Below are positions 9,196 to 17,756 of a stretch of DNA of 43,443 nt, one piece after another. A program made the position numbers and the translations under genes. Below the pieces are notes generated by a model. The model did no database searches. It saw nothing but the letters and a program-made list of their open reading frames with translations, and was not told the origin of the DNA. The DNA is from JBGPJM01 sp041485385. Its GTDB lineage: Bacteria > Planctomycetota > Phycisphaerae > Phycisphaerales > UBA1924. Numbering within the stretch: the stretch's first letter is position 1; each line of letters begins with the position of its first letter. The stretch is taken from the NCBI GenBank assembly GCA_041485385.1, contig JBGPJM010000016.1:1-43443 (forward strand), read 5' to 3'.

Positions 9196-11183
9196 CCCCC
9201 CGTTCCGCCCCGAGCCCGCCCGGGCCCGGCCCGGCGACCGATGCCCGTGTCGCACGGGTCGAGGCCGTGAACGAAGAGCTCTCGCGCCTGCTGGGCCGCC
9301 CACCGACGCGCCTGCTGAGCGCGGGAAGGCCGGTAGCGACCGATGGTCTGATCCTGTGCGGCGTGCTGGGCGCCAAGGACGTGGGCAAGTCGTCGCTCAT
9401 CAACGCGCTCGCGGGATGCGACGTGTGCGAGCCCGAGCCCGAGGTGGCCGAGGGAACGTTCGGCGCGGTTGTCTACGCGCACCGGGAGTGCGTCGACGAC
9501 GCGTGCCGGCGCCTGGCGGGGCTGACGCTACAGCGGGTTGTCGGCCACGACCTGGAACAGGTGCGGAACCTCGTGCTCGTCGACCTTCCGGATTTCTCGA
9601 GCACGTTCCGGTCGCACCTGCACGTGGTGCGCGAGGCCGTGCCGCGACTGGACCGCGTCGTGTGGCTGTGGGATCCGATCGTCGCGGGCGACCGGTCGTA
9701 CAGCGAGCGTATCGGTCGGGTGGTGAAGGACGCGCGGAACGTGTGCCTGGTGCTGAACAAGATCGACCTGATGCTGCGCGATGAGCCGGAGGCTTCGGAG
9801 GTGGCCCGTCCGCCGCGGCGCGAGGCGGCGCGACGGTTGTGGGAGCGGTGGCGGGAATGGTTCGAGCGGTGCACGCGGGGCGTGGTCCAGGAGAGGGAGG
9901 AGGACAGGCCGCGCATCGATCCTCGCGTCTTCCTGGTATCCGCGGTCTGCGCCGCGCCGGAGCTGCTGGTGGCTTCCGTTGTCAACTCCTGGGGCCAGGC
10001 CGAGGCGACCCGGGATCGACATGAACAGGAAATGGTGCACGAGATAGGCCGGCTTGCGGCTTCCGACCTCGAGAGGCTGCGTGACATCCTGCTCTCACCG
10101 GTATCGGAGAGCGAGGCGGGGCTCATCAAGGCCTCCAACGTCGCGGCGGCGGTGGAGAGCGATTGCGCTCTGACGCGAGACCATTTCCAGCTGGAGCGGA
10201 TGTCGAGCCTCGCCGCCCAGGCCCCGCGCATGATCGAGGACGAGCTCAACGCCGCGATGGACGCGCGGTTTGTAGAAATCGTCGCGCGGCGCCTGTCGCA
10301 GCGCGGGCGGAGCGATGCGGACCTGGCGCACGAGGTGCTGAGCGCCCGGTTGGAAGGGTGGCCGGTGCTGCCGGCGATCTACTGGGGTTCGCGCGGACCG
10401 GTGCGCTGGGTGGCGCGACGGGTCGGGGGAGACGGACGCGACGCCCCGGGGACGGGACGGGCGATCGTATCGAGGGGCACGATCGCGGACATGTGCCGCG
10501 TGGACGGCTCCAATCTCCAGGAGCGATTGCGGGGGTTGCTCGGGCGCGTGAAGGTGCGAATGGCGGACCTGCTCAGCGCCGTTCGCGAGCCGCCTCGATG
10601 GCCCGAGCCGGAGACCGCAGCGGAGCGCGTGGTCGCACGCCTGGAGGAATCGAGCGACGCGGCCGATGAGCAGGTCGTGCGTACGTGTATCAATCCTCGC
10701 AGGCGCCGGCCCGGGCCTTTGCGCCGGTCGCTGGTGTGGTTCATCCTGGCATGGTTCACACTCGCACAACCGGTGCTGCACGGGGCGCTCTTGATGCTCT
10801 CGGGGGCGCCGGACCTCACGGGCGCGGGTGCCACTGCCGGCGATGACGGCGGGTCGCACCTGGGCACGATCCTGCACGGCGCCGCCATTGTTGTCGGCGC
10901 GCTCGGGCCGGTCAGCCTGCTGTTGGGGCTGGCCGTGTCGGGGCTGGTCTACGTCTTCTGGTTGGTGGCGATGTTCGCGCGGGCGGTCCGAGATGTGCGG
11001 GCGGCCAGGCGAGAGGGCGTGCCCGGACCGGTCGACGGCTCGGTAGGGGGAACGTACGCCGTCCGGCTGGTGGCGGTGCTGGACGAGGAGGTGCGTCGTC
11101 CGCTGGCCGAGCCGATAGAGGCTCTTGCGGCGCGGCTCCGATTGTGCGAGGATGAACTCTCCGCGGCCGGTCGGTCGCGCTGA
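9192..11183 (+). CDS. Dynamin-like membrane GTPase, second of a coupled pair
   Basis: 663 residues. P-loop GAKDVGKS at 60-67, G3 box DLPD at 131-134 and a canonical G4 box NKID at 189-192. A helical region runs to about residue 510. Two hydrophobic segments lie at about 515-540 (LVWFILAWFTLAQPVLHGAL) and 560-600 (AIVVGALGPVSLLLGLAVSG onward), forming a membrane hairpin, followed by a basic tail with more helix. The start codon shares ATGA with the previous stop, and GGAGG lies 6 nt upstream, so the two proteins should be made together. By analogy with paired bacterial dynamin-like proteins they may form a hetero-oligomer at the inner membrane; here the second keeps an intact G4 and true membrane spans while the first has a degenerate G4. 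Function otherwise unknown. Confidence 0.8.
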   Translation: MTPRSAPSPPGPGPATDARVARVEAVNEELSRLLGRPPTRLLSAGRPVATDGLILCGVLGAKDVGKSSLINALAGCDVCEPEPEVAEGTFGAVVYAHRECVDDACRRLAGLTLQRVVGHDLEQVRNLVLVDLPDFSSTFRSHLHVVREAVPRLDRVVWLWDPIVAGDRSYSERIGRVVKDARNVCLVLNKIDLMLRDEPEASEVARPPRREAARRLWERWREWFERCTRGVVQEREEDRPRIDPRVFLVSAVCAAPELLVASVVNSWGQAEATRDRHEQEMVHEIGRLAASDLERLRDILLSPVSESEAGLIKASNVAAAVESDCALTRDHFQLERMSSLAAQAPRMIEDELNAAMDARFVEIVARRLSQRGRSDADLAHEVLSARLEGWPVLPAIYWGSRGPVRWVARRVGGDGRDAPGTGRAIVSRGTIADMCRVDGSNLQERLRGLLGRVKVRMADLLSAVREPPRWPEPETAAERVVARLEESSDAADEQVVRTCINPRRRRPGPLRRSLVWFILAWFTLAQPVLHGALLMLSGAPDLTGAGATAGDDGGSHLGTILHGAAIVVGALGPVSLLLGLAVSGLVYVFWLVAMFARAVRDVRAARREGVPGPVDGSVGGTYAVRLVAVLDEEVRRPLAEPIEALAARLRLCEDELSAAGRSR

Positions 11184-11297
11184 AACCGGCGGGCGTGTAA
11201 TCGGAACAAGGCCCGTACGCTGTCGCTGTGCCGGAGGCGCTCCGCGCCGGATTCTCCTCGGTACACACGACGGTGCTGATTCTCATTGGAGGCGGCC

Positions 11298-12227
11298 ATG
11301 ACATCGACGGCGATACGGACGACGGCTCGGGCGACCCTCGGTGTCGCGCTGATGACGGCGGCAACGTTCCTCCAGGGGTGTTTTCTCGGCGACGTTCACT
11401 TGGAACAGGAAACCCGCTCGGTCGAGGTCGCGCACGTCGCGGCCAGGCCCATCGACGTGACGACCAACAATGGGCGGGTGGATGTCGCTGCAGATCGGAC
11501 CGTGGACAAGGTGGTCATCAAGGCGACCGTGAAGGCTCGCACGCCGGAACGGCTCGCGCAGGCGAAGGTGACGGCGACGCGCGACGGGCAAGGGGCGTTG
11601 ATCGTCGGCGTCGAGTGGCCCGGCGGGCGCCCGCAAAACAACGAGGGGTGCGCATTCGACATCAGGCTTCCTGATGCGAGCGGCGTTCGGATCGACACGT
11701 CCAATGGCGAGGTGCGCGTCTCGGGCCTTTCCGGCGTCGCCGAGCTCAACAGCTCCAATGGCGGGATCACCGTGACACGCCACGACGGCAGCGTGAACGC
11801 CCGGACCAGCAACGGGGCGGTCGAGATGTCGGACGTCTCGGGTGATGTGGGAGCGCACAGCAGCAACGGCGGCATACACGTTGCCGGGGCTGGCGGCCGA
11901 GTGAGCGCCAAGACGTCGAACGGGGGCATCAGGGTTGTTCTGACCGATTCGGCCCCCGGGCCGGTGCGGGCCGAAAGCTCCAATGGCGACGTGGTGCTGG
12001 TGCTGGGGCCGTCTTTCAAGGGCCGGCTGAAGCTCGGGACCGATAACGGCTCGGTGAAGATGGACCCCGCCCAGGCAGGAACGCACGTGCGGGTCGTCTC
12101 GCAGAAGCGGACGTCCGCGCTTCTGGCAGTCGGGCCGGACACCGAAGCCGGGTCCGAGGAAAGCACCGCCGGGACGAGCAATGGCGACGTAGAGGTGCGG
12201 TTCGTGATTCAGGCGGGCACGCACTGA
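11298..12227 (+). CDS. DUF4097-type lipoprotein (putative beta-helix adhesin)
   Basis: 309 residues. A lipoprotein signal ends in the lipobox LQGC with acylated C28. The rest is a run of short repeats with the core TSNG or SSNG followed by a two-strand beta segment (IDTSNGEVRVSG, LNSSNGGITV, ARTSNGAVEM, AHSSNGGIHVAG, AKTSNGGIRVVL). This is the pattern of the DUF4097 putative adhesin family, which folds as a parallel beta-helix or beta-prism. It should face the periplasm or the surface. The start at 11298 is chosen because GGAGG at 11288-11292 stands 5 nt upstream; a TTG at 11286 would overlap that site. It follows the GTPase pair by 114 bp on the same strand and ends at a hairpin. Confidence 0.85.
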   Translation: MTSTAIRTTARATLGVALMTAATFLQGCFLGDVHLEQETRSVEVAHVAARPIDVTTNNGRVDVAADRTVDKVVIKATVKARTPERLAQAKVTATRDGQGALIVGVEWPGGRPQNNEGCAFDIRLPDASGVRIDTSNGEVRVSGLSGVAELNSSNGGITVTRHDGSVNARTSNGAVEMSDVSGDVGAHSSNGGIHVAGAGGRVSAKTSNGGIRVVLTDSAPGPVRAESSNGDVVLVLGPSFKGRLKLGTDNGSVKMDPAQAGTHVRVVSQKRTSALLAVGPDTEAGSEESTAGTSNGDVEVRFVIQAGTH

Positions 12228-12276
12228 TCGGTCTAGACGGTGGTCTTCCGGCCCGGAAGCCGCGCGAGCGGGGTGC

Positions 12277-12299
12277 CCGACCGTCGTAACGGCGGTCGG
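12277..12299 (+). terminator. Hairpin after the DUF4097 gene
   Basis: CCGACCGTCG pairs with CGGCGGTCGG (12290-12299) across a TAA loop, a 10-bp stem with one G-T wobble. A second small palindrome, CTTCCG-GCC-CGGAAG, lies at 12245-12259. There is no T tract, so termination would be non-classical. Confidence 0.45.
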
Positions 12300-12469
12300 C
12301 CGCCGCCCTTCATTGACTCACCCCGCACCTACCCCTACCCTTTCCCGCCTTTTCCCGGCGCGACGCCGGACCCCTCGTGCAGGGTCGCTCGAGGGAGGCC
12401 ACGCATGGTCTTCTTTAGGCGGCGTCGTGCGATTTTCCGCCCGGCACGCTGGTTTCTGGAGCCGCTCTC

Positions 12470-12670
12470 ATGCTTCCTGCATTCCGCCAGAGCTACGGTC
12501 GGACTCGTCGGCGCCGTTCGCACCACGCCATGAAGAGCGTCAAGCCGACGGTCTGCCCGTTGAGCGGCATGCCCAAGATGCACCACCGTGCCTGCAACGA
12601 GTCCGGGTACGTCCGCCCCGGCCTGAAGATCAGCGTCCCCAAGCTCGGGATCGGCGTCGACAAGGACTGA
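12470..12670 (+). CDS. rpmF: 50S ribosomal protein L32
   Basis: 66 residues, the usual L32 size. The N-terminal block RQSYGRTRRRRSHHAMK is the basic rRNA-binding helix of L32. The zinc-ribbon half keeps only C29 and C42; the partner cysteines are S32 and S45 (CPLSG and CNESG), so it is probably a zinc-free form. GGAG lies 8 nt before the start. It heads the rpmF-plsX-fab cluster, a very widespread gene order linking ribosome and lipid synthesis; plsX begins 4 nt after its stop. Confidence 0.94.
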   Translation: MLPAFRQSYGRTRRRRSHHAMKSVKPTVCPLSGMPKMHHRACNESGYVRPGLKISVPKLGIGVDKD

Positions 12671-12674
12671 TTCC

Positions 12675-13709
12675 ATGCGCCTCGCCGTCGACGTCATGGG
12701 CGGCGACCACGCGCCCGACGCGATCATCAAGGGCTGCATCGACGCACTGCCCTTCCTGGCCGCCGACGACCGGCTCATCCTGGTGGGGAACCGGCGGGAC
12801 ATCGAAGAGATTCTCCGTGAGCGCGGCGTGCGCGACGATCGCGTGCTGATCGAGCACACGACCGAGGTCATCGGGATGGACGAGTCCCCCGTCGAGGCCG
12901 TGCGGGCCAAGAAGGACTCCTCGATCGTCCGCATGGCCCAGCTCGGCTCCCGGAAATCGGACAACGCTTGCGACGTCGTGCTCTCGGCGGGGAACACCGG
13001 GGCCTGCGTCTCGGCGGCCACGATGCACATGCGGCGGCTCCCCGGTGTGCATCGACCGGGCATCGCCGTCACGATCCCGGCGTTCCACGGCCCCGTGGTG
13101 CTGTGCGATGCAGGGGCCAATCCCGAGCCTCGCCCCAGCCACCTATGGCAGTACGGCCTGATGGCCGAGATCCTGGCCAAGCAGGCGCTGGGGATCACCC
13201 GGCCGCGCGTGGCCCAGATGAACATCGGCTCGGAGGAGGGGAAGGGGACGGGCCTGATCCACGCCGTGAACGATCTGCTCAAGGCGACGCCCGGGATGAA
13301 CTACATCGGGTACGTGGAGGGACGGGACCTTTTCGACGGTGTCGCCGATGTGGTCGTCACCGACGGGTTCGTGGGGAACACGATCCTGAAGATGGCCGAG
13401 GGGCTGGCCAGATCGTTGTTCAGCGCGATCGCCCACGAGGTCTTCACGCAGGCACCCGAGCTGGGGATGCAGCTCGAGCCGGTGATCAAGGAGATCTACC
13501 GCAAGAACGACTACCACGAATACGGCGGTGCGCCGCTCTTGGGGGTGAACGGGGTGTGCGTGATCGCGCACGGATCCAGCGAGGCCCGGACGATCCGCGC
13601 GGCCATCCGCAACTGCAAGATGTTCCTCACCGCCGGGATCAACGACGCTATTGTCAAGCGGCTCGCCGAGGTCGAGCAGGTCGTCAAGCCCGAACGGGAA
13701 TCCGCATGA
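12675..13709 (+). CDS. plsX: Phosphate acyltransferase PlsX
   Basis: 344 residues, family length. PlsX converts acyl-ACP to acyl-phosphate, the donor for the first step of phospholipid synthesis, and associates with the membrane face from the cytoplasm. The N-terminal AVDVMGGDHAPDAIIKGC and the VLSAGNTGA and MNIGSEEGKGT segments are family hallmarks, as is VVTDGFVGNTILK near the C terminus. It starts 4 nt after rpmF and its stop overlaps the fabH start (ATGA), so translation of the three is coupled. Confidence 0.96.
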   Translation: MRLAVDVMGGDHAPDAIIKGCIDALPFLAADDRLILVGNRRDIEEILRERGVRDDRVLIEHTTEVIGMDESPVEAVRAKKDSSIVRMAQLGSRKSDNACDVVLSAGNTGACVSAATMHMRRLPGVHRPGIAVTIPAFHGPVVLCDAGANPEPRPSHLWQYGLMAEILAKQALGITRPRVAQMNIGSEEGKGTGLIHAVNDLLKATPGMNYIGYVEGRDLFDGVADVVVTDGFVGNTILKMAEGLARSLFSAIAHEVFTQAPELGMQLEPVIKEIYRKNDYHEYGGAPLLGVNGVCVIAHGSSEARTIRAAIRNCKMFLTAGINDAIVKRLAEVEQVVKPERESA

Positions 13710-14764
13710 GTCCTCCCCCACATTCCAGCTCGCCCGGCCGGCGGGTGATCCGCCCCGCCGAACCGCCGAAGATCGGCGTGCGGATCGCCGGCACCGGCTC
13801 GTGCCTTCCCCAGAACCGGTTGACCAACGCCGAGCTGATGCTGGTGATGGACACCAGCGACGAGTGGATCCGCCAGCGGACGGGTATCGGCGAGCGTCGC
13901 GTGGTGGACCAGACCAAGGGCGAGGGGACGACGACGCTGTGCGCCCAGGCGCTGCAGCGGGCCCTTGCCGACGCCAATATGGAGGGGAAGGACCTGGACC
14001 TGATCATGGTCGCGACCGTGACCGGGGAAATGACCTGCCCTTCCACCGCGTGCCGTATCGCCGCGATCGTGGAGGCCGGCAACGCGGGCGCCATGGACCT
14101 GCTGGCCGCGTGCAGCGGGTTCGTCTTCTCGCTGAACATGGCGCACGACATGATCCGGGCCGGGTCGCACAAGACGATCGCGGTGGTGGGGTGCGACGTG
14201 CTCTCGCCGCTGATGGACTATTCGGACCGGGGGCGCGGCGTGGCGATCCTGTTCGGCGACGCGGCGGGAGCGGCGATCATCCGCGCGACCGACGACACGT
14301 CCAAGGGAGTGATCGCGCAGGTGATGCGGGCCGATGGCACGCGATGGAAGGACCTGTACATCCCGCAGGTCCTGCGCGATTTCCCGGCGGGGGTGGACCG
14401 CACCGTTCTCCTGCCGCGCTGCCTGCAGATGAACGGGCGCGAGGTGTACAAGTTCGCGGTGACCACGTTCGCCAAGCTTATCGAGGAGACGCTCGAGAAG
14501 GCTGGCCTGTGCGCGGACGACATCGACCAGTACATCTGCCACCAGTCCAACGCGCGGATCCTGGAATCCGCAAGGGAGCGGTTCGGCCTCTCCACCGACA
14601 AGATGTACGTGAACATCGACCGCGTGGGGAACAGCTCCGCCGGGTCCGTGCCGCTGTGCCTGGACGAGTTGCGGAGCTCCGGCCGGGTGGCCGAGGGTGA
14701 TGTGGTGATGTTCGTTGCATTCGGTGGCGGGCTGACGTGGGCGTCGAGCCTGTGGCAGCTGTGA
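13706..14764 (+). CDS. fabH: 3-oxoacyl-ACP synthase III (KASIII)
   Basis: 352 residues. FabH condenses acetyl-CoA with malonyl-ACP, the first elongation step of type II fatty acid synthesis. The catalytic triad is visible: C136 in LLAACSGFVFS, H279 in YICHQSNARILE and N309 in VGNSSAGSVPL. The N-terminal DEWIRQRTGIGERR is the CoA-side family motif. Compared with typical FabH (about 320 aa) it has about 25 extra residues at the N terminus (MSPPPHSSSPGRRVIRPAEP), probably disordered. The start is the ATGA overlap with plsX. Confidence 0.96.
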   Translation: MSPPPHSSSPGRRVIRPAEPPKIGVRIAGTGSCLPQNRLTNAELMLVMDTSDEWIRQRTGIGERRVVDQTKGEGTTTLCAQALQRALADANMEGKDLDLIMVATVTGEMTCPSTACRIAAIVEAGNAGAMDLLAACSGFVFSLNMAHDMIRAGSHKTIAVVGCDVLSPLMDYSDRGRGVAILFGDAAGAAIIRATDDTSKGVIAQVMRADGTRWKDLYIPQVLRDFPAGVDRTVLLPRCLQMNGREVYKFAVTTFAKLIEETLEKAGLCADDIDQYICHQSNARILESARERFGLSTDKMYVNIDRVGNSSAGSVPLCLDELRSSGRVAEGDVVMFVAFGGGLTWASSLWQL

Positions 14765-14839
14765 GTCTTCGTCGCGTCGGCCCCATCGGACGGCCGGGGC
14801 GAGAGATCGGTTGCGCCGTCATTGCCGCGGGGCGAGGCG

Positions 14840-14845
14840 TAAACT
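14840..14845 (+). promoter_or_regulatory. -10-like box directly before fabD
   Basis: TAAACT ends 7 nt before the fabD start codon, in an 88-bp gap after fabH. No Shine-Dalgarno is seen. A transcript from here would begin at or within a base or two of the ATG (leaderless). Confidence 0.4.
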
Positions 14846-14852
14846 GCACCCG

Positions 14853-15890
14853 ATGAACCCCTCCCTCGTCATCCTCTGTCCGGGCCAGGGCGCTCAGGCG
14901 GTGAGCATGGGCAAGGCTTGGCACGCCGCGTCGCCGGAGGCACGTGCGGTCTTCGCGGCCGCGGACCGTCGGCTCGGCGACCGGCTCGGATCCCCCCTCA
15001 GCAGGATCTGCTTCGAAGGCCCCGCGGAACGGTTGAACCAGACCGACGTGAGCCAGCCGGCGATCTATGTGACTTCGGTCGCCTGCTGGCGAGCCCTCTT
15101 GGCCGCCAGGGGCGCGGGGGCGGATGCGGGGGTGAAGGAGGCCGGCGTGATCGCCGCCGCGGGCCTGAGTCTGGGCGAATATACGGCGCTGCACATCGCC
15201 GGCGCCTTCTCGTTCGAGGACGGCTTGGAGCTGGTTGTTCTCCGAGGCCGGGCGATGCAGGACGCCGCGGACGCCGCCCCCAGCGGCATGGTTGCGTTGA
15301 TCGGCGCCGATGAGTCGCAGGCACAGGTGGTCTGTGATGAGGCTCGGGGGGATGAGGTGTTGGTGTGCGCCAACTTCAACGCTCCGGGCCAGGTGGTCAT
15401 CAGCGGCAGCAAGGGGGCGTGCGCGCGGGCAGCCCAGGTGGCGGAGTCCAAGGGCCTGCGGGCCAGCGTGTTGGCCGTCGCCGGGGCGTTCCATTCGCCG
15501 CTCATGGCCTCGGCCGCGGATCGCCTGCGGGACGCCCTCGCCGGCACGCGGATCTTCCCGCCGCGATGCACCGTCATTTCCAATGTGACCGCCCTGCCGC
15601 ACGAGGCGGGGACAGGCGGTACGATTGAGGACTTGATCCGTGCCCGGCTGGTCGATCAGCTCACCATGCCTGTTCGCTGGTCGGACGGGTGTAGCGGGCT
15701 GATTTCGCGCGTGGGCGCGCCGGACGGGGCGGCCACTCGGGGAGGGGGCGGTGCGGGCAGCGGGGGAGTGGCGGGGGTGGAGTGGCACGAGCTTGCCCCG
15801 GGCAAGACGCTCTCGGGCCTGATGAAGCGGATCGATCGTTCCGTCAAGGTGGAGTCACACGATGAGCCAGTCACGACAACGCACACGTAG
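14853..15890 (+). CDS. fabD: Malonyl-CoA:ACP transacylase
   Basis: 345 residues. FabD loads malonyl groups on ACP for fatty acid elongation. The oxyanion/entry motif CPGQGAQ is at 10-16, the nucleophile S106 in GLSLGEYTAL, and the catalytic histidine H214 in GAFHSPLM. Near the C terminus the usual short turn before the WHELAPGKTLSGLMKRI block is widened by a glycine-rich insert of about 20 residues (TRGGGGAGSGGVAGV), encoded by G tracts at 15739-15779. That explains the extra length over the typical 310 aa. Start at 14853: no Shine-Dalgarno, but a -10-like TAAACT lies 7 nt upstream. Its last 29 bases overlap the next gene. Confidence 0.95.
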   Translation: MNPSLVILCPGQGAQAVSMGKAWHAASPEARAVFAAADRRLGDRLGSPLSRICFEGPAERLNQTDVSQPAIYVTSVACWRALLAARGAGADAGVKEAGVIAAAGLSLGEYTALHIAGAFSFEDGLELVVLRGRAMQDAADAAPSGMVALIGADESQAQVVCDEARGDEVLVCANFNAPGQVVISGSKGACARAAQVAESKGLRASVLAVAGAFHSPLMASAADRLRDALAGTRIFPPRCTVISNVTALPHEAGTGGTIEDLIRARLVDQLTMPVRWSDGCSGLISRVGAPDGAATRGGGGAGSGGVAGVEWHELAPGKTLSGLMKRIDRSVKVESHDEPVTTTHT

Positions 15891-16884
15891 GTTCCGGCGG
15901 GTGATCACGACCACGCTGGCTGTCGCCGTCATGGCGCTGGCCGCGGCGTGCTCGAAGAAGAAGCCGCCACCTCCGTTGCCGCCGCCGCCGCCGCCGCCGC
16001 CACAACCCGCGCCGGAGCCGGTGTCGTTCGACAGCATCTCCCAGGAGATGAAGGCCGACCCGCGGGTGCAGTTCGCCGGCGGCCTGGCCATCACCGATGA
16101 GTCGGTAGCGCGCGCGGTGATCTCTCTGGCCGACGCGATCGCACGCGGAGATATCTCCAAGCTCGACCCCCTGCTCTCGCAACCCGCCAAGAACGTGGTG
16201 AAGTCGCTGCAGGAGAGCGGCGAATGGTCGACCGCGACCAAGGACATCGAGGCCGTGCGCGTGGTCTACGCCGCCTCCAGCGGGGGCGCGACCAGCGGCG
16301 TGCTCGAGCAGATCGGGGCGATGCTCTCCGGCACGATGACGCCCGAGGTGATGACGCAGATCGCGAGTGCTATCACGCAGTCCGTGACGGCCGCCGGTGC
16401 ACCGCCGATCGACGCCGCGTCGATCGCTACGCCGGAGAAGATCAAGGAGCAGTGGGACAGGATCATGACCGATCCCGCCTACGAGATGGCGAAGGCGCAG
16501 ATCCAGACGGCCCTGGCCTCGCTCCCGGGACTCGAGACGGGCCCGGAGGGGCAGTTCCTGGTGATCACCGCCGTGCAGGATCCTTCCGGCGCCTACCTGC
16601 TGGGCTGGGGCGCCGACCAGGCCTTCGGAACTTGGGTGTTCACCAACTCGGCGACGGTGCCCGATGTGAAGCCCCGCGCCGCCGATTTCGACACGGTCGG
16701 TCCCTCGGGCTTCGCCAGCGCCAGCGGTGCCGCGCTCACCCCCCCGCCCGAGGCTAAGGCCCCCGACAAGCCCGCCGAACCCGCGGGCGAGAAGCCCCCG
16801 CCGGACAAGCCGAAGGATCCCAACCGCAAGAACACACCCAACGGGCCTGTGAACATTCCGCAGCCGCCCCCCGGTGGCGGGTGA
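15862..16884 (+). CDS. Unknown lipoprotein embedded in the fab cluster
   Basis: 340 residues; family not recognised. The N terminus is a basic lipoprotein signal ending in ALAAAC (C30 acylated), then KKK and a run of prolines. The centre (about 55-260) is a mixed helical domain without cysteine. The last 50 residues are a Pro/Lys linker (PEAKAPDKPAEPAGEKPPPD) ending PPPGGG, perhaps contacting peptidoglycan or a partner. GGTGGAG sits 7 nt before the start. The gene begins inside fabD (29-nt overlap) and is followed by fabG, so it is transcribed with the fatty acid genes. This suggests a job in the envelope tied to lipid supply, but that is inference. Confidence 0.85.
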   Translation: MSQSRQRTRRFRRVITTTLAVAVMALAAACSKKKPPPPLPPPPPPPPQPAPEPVSFDSISQEMKADPRVQFAGGLAITDESVARAVISLADAIARGDISKLDPLLSQPAKNVVKSLQESGEWSTATKDIEAVRVVYAASSGGATSGVLEQIGAMLSGTMTPEVMTQIASAITQSVTAAGAPPIDAASIATPEKIKEQWDRIMTDPAYEMAKAQIQTALASLPGLETGPEGQFLVITAVQDPSGAYLLGWGADQAFGTWVFTNSATVPDVKPRAADFDTVGPSGFASASGAALTPPPEAKAPDKPAEPAGEKPPPDKPKDPNRKNTPNGPVNIPQPPPGGG

Positions 16885-16978
16885 GAACGGGCACCTTCGG
16901 CCCGACACGCATGTCCTTGCAATCCCACGGTGATTGTCGCCCGTCCCGGCGTCTTGGCGCATCCTGAGCCCATTCCCC

Positions 16979-17719
16979 ATGACCGACAAACGCGTCGCCA
17001 TCGTCACCGGTGCCAGCCGCGGTATCGGCAAGGCCATCGCTCTTCGCCTCGCCAGGGACGGGCGCCACGTCGCTCTGGTTAGCCGCACGGAGGGGCCGCT
17101 GAACGATCTCAAATCGCAGATCGAGTCGCGGGGCGGCGCCGCCACGGCGCGGGCCGTTGACATCGCCGACTCCGGCGCTTGGGGGAAGGCCGTCGACGAC
17201 ATCGCCGCCCAGCTCGGGCGGATCGACATCCTGGTCAACAACGCCGGCATCACCAAGGACGGCTTGGCCCTGCGCATGTCTGACGAGGACTGGAACGTGG
17301 TCATCCAGACCAACCTGACCTCCGCCTTTGTCGCGATCCGTGCCGCTGCGAGGTCCATGATGCGCGGCAAGTTCGGTCGCATCGTCAACATCTCCTCGAC
17401 CTCGGGCATGGTGGGCAACGCCGGACAGGCGAACTACGCCGCGGCCAAGGCGGGGCTGATCGGGCTCTCGAAGACAATCGCCCGGGAGCTGGGCTCCAAG
17501 GGGATCACCTGCAACGTGGTTGCACCCGGGTTCATCCAGACCGACATGACGAGCGACCTGCCGCAGCAGGTGAAGGACCACGTGCTGGGTCTGACGCCAG
17601 TCAAGCGGTTCGGCACGGCCGACGACATCGCGGCGACTGTCGCCTACGTAACCTCCGACGAGGCGGGGTTCCTCACCGGTCAGGTTATCTGCGTGGACGG
17701 CGGGATGACGATGTGCTGA
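16979..17719 (+). CDS. fabG: 3-oxoacyl-ACP reductase FabG
   Basis: 246 residues, a short-chain dehydrogenase. FabG reduces 3-oxoacyl-ACP with NADPH in fatty acid elongation. The cofactor motif TGASRGIG spans 10-17, and VNNAG follows at about 85. The catalytic set is S140, Y153 and K157 (NYAAAKAG block). VAPGFIQTDMT and the C-terminal FLTGQVICVDGGMTM are typical of FabG. In many bacteria acpP follows fabG; here it does not, and a Fur-family gene comes next. There is no clear ribosome site before the ATG. Confidence 0.94.
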   Translation: MTDKRVAIVTGASRGIGKAIALRLARDGRHVALVSRTEGPLNDLKSQIESRGGAATARAVDIADSGAWGKAVDDIAAQLGRIDILVNNAGITKDGLALRMSDEDWNVVIQTNLTSAFVAIRAAARSMMRGKFGRIVNISSTSGMVGNAGQANYAAAKAGLIGLSKTIARELGSKGITCNVVAPGFIQTDMTSDLPQQVKDHVLGLTPVKRFGTADDIAATVAYVTSDEAGFLTGQVICVDGGMTMC

Positions 17720-17744
17720 GGACCGGAACGCGCGTGCAGGGGTG

Positions 17745-17750
17745 TACCAT
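17745..17750 (+). promoter_or_regulatory. -10-like box directly before the Fur-family gene
   Basis: TACCAT ends 6 nt before the ATG at 17757. It lies in the same GTACCATTCG decamer found in front of the tRNA gene. No Shine-Dalgarno; a leaderless transcript is likely. Confidence 0.4.
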
Positions 17751-17756
17751 TCGGGC

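Noticed and set aside
7009..9303. 764-codon frame opposite the first GTPase
   Set aside because: Shadow composition; both GTPases on the plus strand are well supported.
12240..12533. 97-codon frame upstream of rpmF
   Set aside because: No ribosome site, proline/arginine-rich, overlaps the terminator hairpin and the start of rpmF.
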